From Metridium senile (taxonomy: Eukaryota > Cnidaria > Anthozoa > Actiniaria > Metridiidae): a stretch of 64,000 nucleotides of DNA. Positions 55,661 through 64,000 of the stretch are shown here, piece by piece. How positions within the stretch are numbered: the stretch's first letter is position 1; each line of letters begins with the position of its first letter. The notes below the pieces were generated by a model. It did no database searches, had not been told where the DNA came from, and was given only the letters and a program-made list of their open reading frames with translations. The DNA is taken from positions 2,067,501 to 2,131,500 of the forward strand of contig OX459103.1 of the NCBI GenBank assembly GCA_949775045.1. The letters are read 5' to 3'. Made by a program: the position numbers and the translations under genes.

Positions 55661-55914
55661 ATACACTGAATGCAGCAAAGACCCCCTGCGAAGGTGAAGA
55701 GGAGAAATCACAGGAAACAATTCGATTTGTCTATATTTATTTTACAAAAGTGTCATCATTGATGATAAAATCGATATAAATACAACTAGTGACACACTCC
55801 TGTAACCAGCTGCGAATTATTTACAAATCTCACACTAATGTCATGCAGAAAACCTTACAGCGAACAGTCTACGAAGCACTCTTACACTCTCCGAACACAC
55901 TTCGTGAAAGAACT

Positions 55915-56110
55915 TGGTTCCCAATTAAATCAAGTGAAACACTCGGAAAGAAATCGGCTCCCGATTATTACATCAAGTGAAACACTCGGACAGAACTCGG
56001 TTACCGATTAAATCAAGTGAAACACTCGGAAAGAACTGTTCCCGACTACATCTCGTGAAACACTCGGACAGAACTCGGTTCCCGATTACATCTTGTGAAA
56101 CACTCTTGTG
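55915..56110. repeat. About 43-bp tandem repeat
   Basis: Four units with AAGTGAAACACTCGGA, AGAACTCGGTTCCCGATTA. Confidence 0.8.
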
Positions 56111-56659
56111 AGGAATCCGAATACGCTTCGTGAATCACGTGATAAGGAATAAGTTCCCGAAACTCGATAAGCGAACTTTCTACAATTATCGATAAGGACT
56201 AGTAAGCAAAGATATCTGTTCGGAAAGGTTTCGGGTGCTCGAACTGTTCACTGTAAAGCATTTCTCGTGCAATATATCATACAATAAAACCTTTTTTCAT
56301 ACTGCGCATGTGTAATGGATAGCCCGCGCAGCACAAAAGGAGTTATGGATTTGATTTTTGTCAAAATTATTACATCCCCTCTCCCTCTTAGGACAATGTT
56401 TGATGTTGTCATAACAACAATTATTATTACACTCTAATTTGAATTAAAAAAAATGCTGTGCTAGTACCCAGATTCACTCGTCTTTTTGTACCGAGTGGAG
56501 CATGGGTACAACATGCTATCAAGCTATATCACAACGAATTGCAAGAAAGCTATCTCTGAAAAAAAATGAAAGCAACCCAGATAAAGAAATATTGTTTTAG
56601 TAGTATACACACACCCACCCACAGTTAACGCATTAATGTCATTAACTAGTATGAACTAA

Positions 56660-56825
56660 AACATTTTGATATGTAATATAATGAAATTTGTTACACTTTA
56701 CTTAAGTAAAGTTAAGTCAACATTTTTTACGGTGTTACAAATTTCATTATATTACCTATCGTCGCGTTTATATCAAACACTGACGCAGCATATACTAGTT
56801 TACACGCTAGTTTACATTTATAAAA
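56660..56825 (+). repeat. Penelope-type / retrozyme-like fragment without ribozyme
   Basis: Shares AAGTTAAGTCAACATTTTTT, ACGGTGTTACAAATTTCATT and TATACTAGTTTAC. The hammerhead core has been deleted between two inverted ends. Confidence 0.55.
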
Positions 56826-57069
56826 CATTTTGAGTTTTTTTCAATGATAACCTTCTTGCAATAAGCTGTAATTTTTGTTTAATAAATAAAACAATTGTAA
56901 TCTATTCTATATATAATAATGTATTCGGTTACCACAGTAAGCCCAACTCTTCACACTCAACAAACTATACATCAAAACACAATACACCGAACCTCGCTAA
57001 TATAGACACCAAAAACATCGACCTATTTGCCCGAATTAAAGAAGTACCAGCTCAGGGTACAGTTGTTAT

Positions 57070-57965
57070 TATAGAGTTAATCTTGGGTTAGCGCTAATCC
57101 TGGTTTAACTCTTAATAAAACCTATAGAGTTAATCCTGGGTTAGTGCTAATCCTGGTTTAACTCTTAATAACACCTATAGAATTAATCCTGGGTTAGTGC
57201 TAATCTTGGTTTAACTCTTAGTCTAATAAAACCTATAGAGTTAATCCTGGGTTAGTGCTAATCTTGGTTTAACTCTTAGTCTAATAAAACCTATAGAGTT
57301 AATCCTGGGTTAGTGCTAATCCTGGTTTAACTCGTAATAAAACCTATAGAGTTAATCCTGGGTTAGTGCTAATCCTGGTTTAACTCTTAATAACACCTAT
57401 AGAATTAATCCTGGGTTAGTGCTAATCTTGGTTTAACTCTTAGTCTAATAAAACCTATAGAGTTAATCCTGGGTTAGTGCTAATCTTGGTTTAAATCTTA
57501 GTCTAATAAAACCTATAGAATTAATCCTGGGTTAGTGCTAATCTTGGTTTAACTCTTAGAGTGGTTTTCATTAACCCGTGAAACACACTTTAGCGTAATA
57601 TGCTTTATTACACTTTAACTTTAACTTTGTGTTTTATAATCATTTGTTTAATGGAACTATTACACATTAATACACTTTACTACTCTTTCCCTATTACACT
57701 TTGTTTCACGGGTTAATGAAAACCACTCTAATAAAACCTATAGAGTTAATCCTGGGTTAGTGCTAATTCTGGTTTTACTGTTGATAAAACCTATAGAGTT
57801 AATCCTGGGTTAGTGCTAATTCTGGTTTTACTGTTGATAAAACCTATAGAATTAATCCTGGGTTAGTGCTAATCCTGGTTTAACTCGTAATAAAACCTAT
57901 AGAATTAATCCTGGGTTAGTGCTAATCCTGGTTTAACTCTTAATAAAACCTATAGAGTTAATCCG
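57070..57965. repeat. About 56-bp minisatellite
   Basis: About 13 units with GAGTTAATCCTGGGTTAGTG, CTAATCCTGGTTTAACTC and ATAAAACCTATA; each unit is itself partly palindromic. Interrupted by a MITE. Confidence 0.9.
57559..57728. mobile_element. MITE nested in the 56-bp minisatellite
   Basis: 170 bp. Ends GAGTGGTTTTCATTAACCCG and inverse, TA on both sides; neighbouring units provide the empty site ACTCTTAATAAAACC. Confidence 0.85.
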
Positions 57966-58860
57966 GGCTAGACTAAGTGCTCTTCAAGCATTCGAGAGCA
58001 GTATTAAATACAGTTGTTCCTTGATAAAACGGCTCCCCTGTAATCCCGAGTAAATTTACGCCGTTCATACAGAGGATCGTCGCTTTATCGCAGTCCAACT
58101 GTTAGTATTTTGTTCTATAAAAGACTGTAATTAAACTAATATTTGGATATTGTAAAAACGAACGAGTAGTAATTTTTTCTTATTTTGGAGACAAAAATAG
58201 AGAATTCAGTTAAAATTAACAAAAATATTTAAATCCATTTTTTTATAACTCAATAATAGTGTGAACTTTAAGTGAAATATAAGAGTCATTATGATTGGTC
58301 AATTTATACCCAATCATAATCCTGATTCTAAATCATAGATAATGTCTGTTTACCAATATGTTTTATACCATAACCAATGTAGTAAAAATATAAAATGCAA
58401 ATTCAAAATATAGATTTTTGAGTTTTTTGTGAAACTGGGCAAAATTAATACACCCATGTGATGTATCGAAAACCATTTTAATGCCGCAGAAAACCATTGT
58501 AATGTCCAAGAAAACCAACTTAGTGTCACGCAAAACCAATTTAGTGTTGCTTAATATTGTAAAATACCAATAAAATATATTTGACAACCATTTCAGTGTC
58601 ATAAAAACCATTGAAATGCCAAAGGAAACCATGTAAATATGTCAAAGTTAGTTCTCAAACACGTGAGAATTGTTATCGCGTCCAGAAATAAATTATGTTA
58701 AGCTATTTTTCATTTAAAAAGCCATTTTTAGTCATGCAAATTTCAAACTATCAATAATATGTCCAACAAACATTAAAATTCCTCGAAATTGAACAAACTG
58801 AAGAGGAATGAGTACAAGTGAGCTTAGCTCTATATCTACCCACTGATAGACACACACACG
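57966..58860. other. Region without gene; short AAACCA-type repeats
   Basis: 58465-58635 holds irregular copies of AAAACCAATTTAGTGT about 25-30 bp apart. Nothing else recognised. Confidence 0.5.
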
Positions 58861-59060
58861 GATGATGATGATGACAATGATGATAGCGATGATAATGATG
58901 ATAATAATGGCGATGATGATAATGGCAGTGGTGATGATAATGGTGATGATAATGATGGCGATGATGATAATGGCAGTGGTGATGACAATGGTGATGATGA
59001 TAATGGTAATAATGAAGATGATGACGATTAGAATGATGATGATAAAGATTGTGATTATAA
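58860..59060. repeat. GAT/GGT/AAT microsatellite
   Basis: Trinucleotide-rich with GATGATAATGGCAGTGGTGA repeated. Confidence 0.85.
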
Positions 59061-59325
59061 TAAGCATTTATCTACTGATCATGCGCAGTACAGCAGGAAC
59101 CAACACCGACACTCCCACATGGTTTAGTCGATGACATCAAGTGACTAACTGCTATTTCCAACGATATTCCATGATGACAACCGCTGGCTTCTTTCATTGT
59201 ATTGCAGAGTTCATCGTTGGTATGTCCCTTTGCCCCCTAGTATTTCGATGTTATTATATGTACAAATCAACATTGGACGATCATACGTACTCCCTGAAAC
59301 AGAATATAACATTATTTGACAACGA

Positions 59326-59510
59326 CTCAATAGACCTCTTTAACTTCCTTGTTTGTTGTCCCATTTCAGATCACGTGATGCTACCCCTGGGAATTGTTTC
59401 TTTCATATGTAAATGATATAACACATTCATCACAAAAGAACAATTCTCAAGGGAATGCCATGTGGTCTGAAATGGGCGATTTAAATACGGAGGTAAAGAA
59501 GTCTATTGAG
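59326..59510. mobile_element. Foldback MITE
   Basis: Ends CTCAATAGACCTC... and its inverse GTCTATTGAG; inner arms CCCATTTCAGATCACGTG and CATGTGGTCTGAAATGGG. Confidence 0.65.
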
Positions 59511-59568
59511 TGAGGATACTAATCGGACATCTTTAAAACATTTTAAAAAAATCCTTGTCAACAATTAA

Positions 59569-59877
59569 CCTTTCCCGAATTCGCTTGGATTATCATAAGA
59601 CAAAGGTTGGAAGTTGATTCTTTTATCTTAACTAGACGCTCTATGAGCGTGAAGTAGGGCTAGTCATAAAATCAACACAGGAGGCTAAACAATTCTACTT
59701 TGGGCTTCCTGTGTTCGTTCCCAAAGCATCATGGGGGACTATACGCGACATGACAGATAGATACATACATAGATTGGCTAAAAGGTAAACCTAGAGTCGC
59801 GCCTTCTAGCCCGACTAACAAGGCCAACCTCAACTTGAAACCATTGTTTTGTGACATCAAAGCGAATTCGGGAAAGG
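59569..59877. mobile_element. MITE with CCTTTCCCGAATTCGCTT ends
   Basis: 309 bp; about 18 bp of perfect inverted ends. Target duplication not clear. Confidence 0.6.
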
Positions 59878-60428
59878 TCTATTTGAACAAAATTATTTGA
59901 ATTATTATTTGTTTTACAACCATTGTCCATTGTAAACCAATAAATACGCGTCCGGTCAGATTAAAAGTCTCATTTGGGAATTGGTCAATAGTACATATAG
60001 TAATACCCAGACCATTCGCAAGTTTACATAAACAGAAGGGTCTGGGTTCAAACAATACCGAACCCAATCCATCGCGAGTATTAATACCGTGAGGATCTGG
60101 GCTCGAATTTTTTAAAGTCTACCCAATATGAAATACAAGTTAGTAATGTTAGTATTGGTTAGTAGATTGGTTATTTTGGTTAGTTTAATAGGCTTTTGCC
60201 TTCACACGTTAGTAGTTTCCACACACCAAATACCTGGTCAGTGACCTCTGTGTAACTTGTCTTCTAGCTAAACTTTAGGCTATAAGAAATGAATAGATAG
60301 TCAAGCACGGCTGTGAAAAACCGCTGACCTTACGCACCTGGGCGGTGTTCGGGCCGAAGTGATCTCATTAATAAACACACGTTAAAACAATACGAAAATA
60401 TCGCAAACAAAAAATATATAATAATAAT

Positions 60429-60636
60429 CCCCTTCACAGTTTCCTGCGCCATCTTGAAAGGTAACCGGGCCTTTGCATCAAATCGAGACGAACGTTGAGC
60501 TTGCAAGAATAGGGACACGTGAATAATTGTCCCGCAAGTTGTTAAAAAGTCTCTATCATTGCAAGCTCAATGTTCGTCTTGCTTCGATGCAAAGGCCCGG
60601 CTACCGTTAAAGATGGAGCAGGGAACTATGAAGGGG
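60429..60636. mobile_element. Foldback MITE, CCCCTTCA family, copy 1
   Basis: 208 bp, nearly a full hairpin: CCCCTTCACAGTTTCCTGCG ... inverse ends AAGGGG. Contains GGGCCTTTGCATC and ACGAACGTTGAGCTTGCAA arms. Confidence 0.75.
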
Positions 60637-61507
60637 ATTATTAATGCACGGTGTAGCTGACCGTATCCAAAGATTTGAAAACAAAAAAGGAGTGTGAAAA
60701 TATCGTACAAAAAAACACGAATTTGTTTTTTTTTTATACAAACTAGTTGAGCGGATAATATCAAGACATCCATAGAACTATGAAAACATCGGATAGAAAG
60801 GAAAAAAAGTCACATTTAATATGCACAAGTATGAGAAATACAGAAGTTTTACAAAGAGTTAGTCGAAACACTATACAAATGATGAATGGCAAAAAGGAAA
60901 ATATCTAAAAAAGGATTCATGCAGAGACAAAAAAAGTTCGATACCAAAAAAGCCTGAAACAATATAATAGTCGAAACACGGTCTTAAAACTGTCAATGAT
61001 AATAATCAAAGATCTCGAAACATCGTGAAAAAGAGAAAGTTCGATACCAAAAATATTGAAGAGAAGTATGTGCTATTTTGATTTGCACTCCGATACAAAT
61101 TTTCTATAAAAATATAAACACATTAAACTATTATGATTATTAAAACCATACGAAAATGTCCTTCGCCATATCCGAATTAAAAGTCACAATTCCAACACTA
61201 TGTAGACTCTCGTTTTCTACATGCCAGATATAATTAGCAATGGTTATGTGATGTCAGACGCATGCGTATTAGGTGGATTTGTTAGGTTGGTTTTACTAAA
61301 ATCCATTTCTCACTGTCCATGACGTCATCACTAATCGACGTCATTTGGTTGAGTACAAACACTAAAAGCATGCAGCAAAATCAACACTAAATAAGTATTT
61401 TGTATTGTCTAAATAGTGCTATTTAGTGCAAAAGTATACATGCTGTAGGTGTTTGCAATCAGGTAATGACGTCATTATTCTTACTCTGTGTAATACTTCC
61501 GTTTGAC

Positions 61508-62102
61508 GTTATCTAGCACCGCTGTACTGTTTGACAAAAGGCGCATTTGCACATGCTTAGCCTCGATTCAGAGTGAATTTAGATGTAATGATGATAATGA
61601 TAATGCATTTATATAGCGCACTTTCTATGTGTATATATTCAAATGCGCTTTACACATTGTAGTTAGCTGTTAGTAGTTAGTATATATTAGTGTAAGTGTA
61701 GGCCTTTCACTGAGAATGGTCGTGACCTGCGTCCTCAGTCGTTCTTTTACGTCCCCCCGATTAATGGTTAGTGTGTGAGTGGCGAGACGGGACCTCCGAT
61801 CTAACGTCCGTATCCGAGAGGACGCGAAGCCTAACAATTATAAACCGAAATAAATGCAAAGTTATAACATTCTCCTCAATTATTTAAAGACCCTGAGTGA
61901 TGGTCCGGCTGGGGTCTGAACCCCCGACCTCCCGGTTAACAGGCCGTGCTCTCCCAACTGAGCTAACCCGTTAATTATTAGATGTATCTTCTATTGTCGA
62001 GTGGTAAACATTTTCGTCCTTTTTGTGAATATTTTACCACAAATCGAGGCTCAGTCTGAGCTAATACGCCTTTTGTCTTATAGTACAGCGGTGCTAGATA
62101 AC
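61508..62102. mobile_element. MITE with GTTATCTAGCACCGCTGTAC ends, split by a SINE
   Basis: Left and right ends are inverse copies for about 70 bp with GCCTCGATT inside. A SINE inserted between them. Confidence 0.75.
61588..61977 (-). mobile_element. tRNA-derived SINE with 9-bp target duplication
   Basis: TTAGATGTA on both sides (61579-61587, 61978-61986). Minus strand: a tRNA-like head GGGTTAGCTCAGTTGGGAGA, B box GGTTCAGACCCC, a body, and a 3' end GCGCTATATAAATGCATTAT then TCAT repeats. The tail resembles the LINE-derived ends of many marine-invertebrate SINEs. Confidence 0.8.
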
Positions 62103-62490
62103 ATGAAATTGGAGTATTTTGTCAAAATGACGTCATACATAAAAATGACGTCATACGGAGTTTTGACGTCAACACTACGTACGCTGAAGAAAGCATTAGA
62201 TGAGAACTTTAAGGTGCAAAATTAAGAGGTAGTTGTGAGAGGTGTGTAGGGTTTTGAGTAGAGACAGTGAAATACAAGTGCAAGAGATACAAAATCTTTT
62301 ATTAAAATGAATTTAAACAGTTAATCTTTGTTAAATTGTTAAATGTGTTTGTGGTGTATTTAAAGGAGCGATAACAGCTTTTAGTACACCAAGTTTATGT
62401 GCCGAGGTCTAGATAATAGAATAAAAATAACAATCTGAGTTTAAAAAATAAAAATGAAAAAATAAAGCAATATAATCTTATCGGAATAGT

Positions 62491-62690
62491 CCCCTTCAGA
62501 GTTCCCTGCGCCATCTTGAAAGGTAGCTGGGCCTTTGCATCGAAGCGAGACGAACGTTGAGCTGGCAATGACCTTTTAACACCTTGCGGGACAATTATTC
62601 ACGTGTATCTATCATTGCAAGCTTAACGTTCGTCTCGCTTCGATTTAAAGGCCCAGCTACCTTAAGATGGAGTAGGGAACTGTGAAGGAG
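62491..62690. mobile_element. Foldback MITE, CCCCTTCA family, copy 2
   Basis: Same arms as copy 1 (CCCCTTCAGAGTTCCCTGCG, GCCTTTGCATCGAAGCGAGA), about 2 kb away. Confidence 0.75.
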
Positions 62691-62699
62691 ACTTTTAGT

Positions 62700-63540
62700 C
62701 ATATCAATTCCTTAAAAATTTTCAACAATAAATTATACAAAAATATTAAAAAAAAAAGCTGAAGCTTGCAGTTTTAACCTTTATGTGTGTAGTGCTATGG
62801 AAATGTGTTACAATTTTGAAATAAGTTTTACAATAGTTTATGTTTGGGTTTCCTGTGTTAGATAATTTGATTTACTACGCATGCGTTAATAATAGTGCCA
62901 ATGATTGAGCTAGTTCCCAGCATTCGTGTATTCATTCACGGATGACCCTGCGTTTGAAGAACACTACGCGTCACTTCCGGTTTATACTAACAGGGGTGGG
63001 GTGGGGATGTTTACATCACTCTTCCGACATGTTTATTTTACATTAAATTACATTTCATGGTTCTAGTGTTTTCGCTCTACATTTACGTTAACTTTGGTTA
63101 TCTTTCTTTTACAAATAAATGTTATGTACATTTTACTGGATTTAGCAAATACATTATTAAAAAAAAAATTCTTAAAAAAATATTTTGTTATTTTATAAAT
63201 TTATGATAGGTAATATAATGAAAATTTTATATATTTATGCCTTACTTAGTCACTTATTTAATTAATTTATTAATTATTTGTATTGTTAGTTTATACTTAG
63301 TTTATTTAAAGATGGAATGAAACGAAGAAAAAAGAAAGAGAAAGATGAAAGTGGAAAAACATGCCATCGAAACTAAGGTAACCAAGCCTTATTGCATGCA
63401 ATGCCTTTACTGGGATATCCATCAATCAACAAGACACCTACTCTTGATGTCGTCACGCAACGATTTCACCTAATCAAGTGAGCACTGCGTGACGGTTTGT
63501 CCAGGGCAAAACACTCGAACCGTCATCCTTCTTAACGCTT
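62700..63540. other. Region without gene
   Basis: AT-rich. A short retrozyme-type fragment GATAGGTAATATAATGAAA at 63207 and a half-end CTAGTGTTTTCGCTCTA at 63063 related to the 39949 MITE. Nothing else seen. Confidence 0.5.
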
Positions 63541-63546
63541 ACTAAA

Positions 63547-63908
63547 GCCTGGTTCACACTAGCGACATAAACATAAGCAACATACGCAGACTCAATGAAG
63601 CACTTCTCGACTAGGGGTGTGAGAAAAGAGGTGCGGCTAATGAGCTAAGCCCAACTTAGTATATTCTTTAAGGCCCGGGCAACGGTTTCAACATTTGCTT
63701 CAACATCCGTTCGATGTTGTTATTATAAATGGCAATGTTTAAATGCTTTTCAACTCTTTCAACATTGTTGAAACGTGTTGAATCGGTGTTGAATTGATGT
63801 TGAAAGTGTTTTAAACATTGCCATTCAACAAAATCGAAGGGAAGCAAATGTTGAAACTGTTTGCCCGGGCCTTTATGCTTGTGCTTATGTCGCTAGTGTG
63901 AACCAGGC
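63547..63908. mobile_element. MITE with GCCTGGTT ends and TTAA-type target
   Basis: Ends GCCTGGTTCACACTAGCGAC and inverse; TAAA on the left and TTAA on the right. Carries a second MITE inside. Confidence 0.75.
63672..63871. mobile_element. Nested MITE with GGCCCGGGCAA ends
   Basis: 200 bp. TTAA on the left, TTTA on the right. Arms rich in TTTCAACATT repeats and foldback. Confidence 0.75.
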
Positions 63909-63914
63909 TTAACA

Positions 63915-63950
63915 ATTCATGGTGGTCATTGGTTCGAGCCCCGCCATTGA
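63915..63950 (+). repeat. tRNA-like 3' half (B box)
   Basis: GGTTCGAGCCCC with short pairing; SINE or tRNA relic. Confidence 0.35.
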
Positions 63951-64000
63951 ATACGAGTTTCATTTTCACCATTGGTATTATATTAATACAAATATAACAA

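Noticed and set aside
61920..61975. tRNA gene (minus strand)
   Set aside because: Has A and B boxes but is fused to a 390-bp body with a SINE tail and target duplication, so it is a SINE head.
62001..62225. 74-aa plus-strand frame
   Set aside because: Begins inside the right end of a MITE split by a SINE, with repeated TGACGTCATA text; chance frame.

Overview
The window looks like AT-rich metazoan nuclear DNA, most likely from a marine invertebrate. A cnidarian is my best guess, because of the large intron-rich families of secreted thrombospondin type 1 repeat (TSR) genes and a Polinton/adintovirus-type element of a kind I associate with cnidarian genomes. The species cannot be fixed from sequence alone. 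Genes are split by long GT-AG introns, almost all in phase 1, and introns and intergenic DNA are full of microsatellites, minisatellites, MITEs and retroelement debris.

Three TSR genes dominate the first 44 kb. Gene A (minus strand, start 15455, running off the low-coordinate end) and gene B (minus strand, 31527 to about 21500, complete, 612 aa by my exon joining) are tandem duplicates. Positions 1-19415 are colinear with 26288-35423. Both encode a signal peptide, a run of TSRs and a Calx-beta domain; in gene B three more TSRs and a short tail follow. Gene C (plus strand, 38026-43841, 368 aa) lies head-to-head with gene B. It encodes a signal peptide, four TSRs and a Lys/Ser/Gly/Tyr-rich basic tail. 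All three look like secreted extracellular-matrix or adhesive-type proteins.

Several mobile elements entered gene A but are absent at the matching sites in gene B, so gene B supplies empty-site controls. They are a 4740-bp Polinton-like element with 565-bp terminal inverted repeats and a 6-bp target duplication (5675-10414), a 4.2-kb foldback element flanked by TTAA (10748-14963), a 1.37-kb TTAA element (17442-18813) and a LINE fragment (about 835-2375). The Polinton-like element carries a packaging-type ATPase, two further virus-type proteins and an intact tRNA-Trp gene, but no polymerase, integrase or capsid gene that I can see. Gene B has its own retrocopy insertion (27890-28363).

The right part holds a small predicted N-myristoylated acidic protein gene (45816-46097), a complete Ty3/gypsy retrotransposon with matching LTRs and one in-frame stop (46794-51353), and a two-exon divergent homeobox gene with an eh1-like motif and Arg in place of Asn51 (52033-53056). 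From 53 to 64 kb I see no gene with good support, only tandem repeats, many MITEs, a tRNA-derived SINE and hammerhead-ribozyme repeat debris. Minimal hammerhead ribozyme motifs of the Penelope-element type recur across the window.
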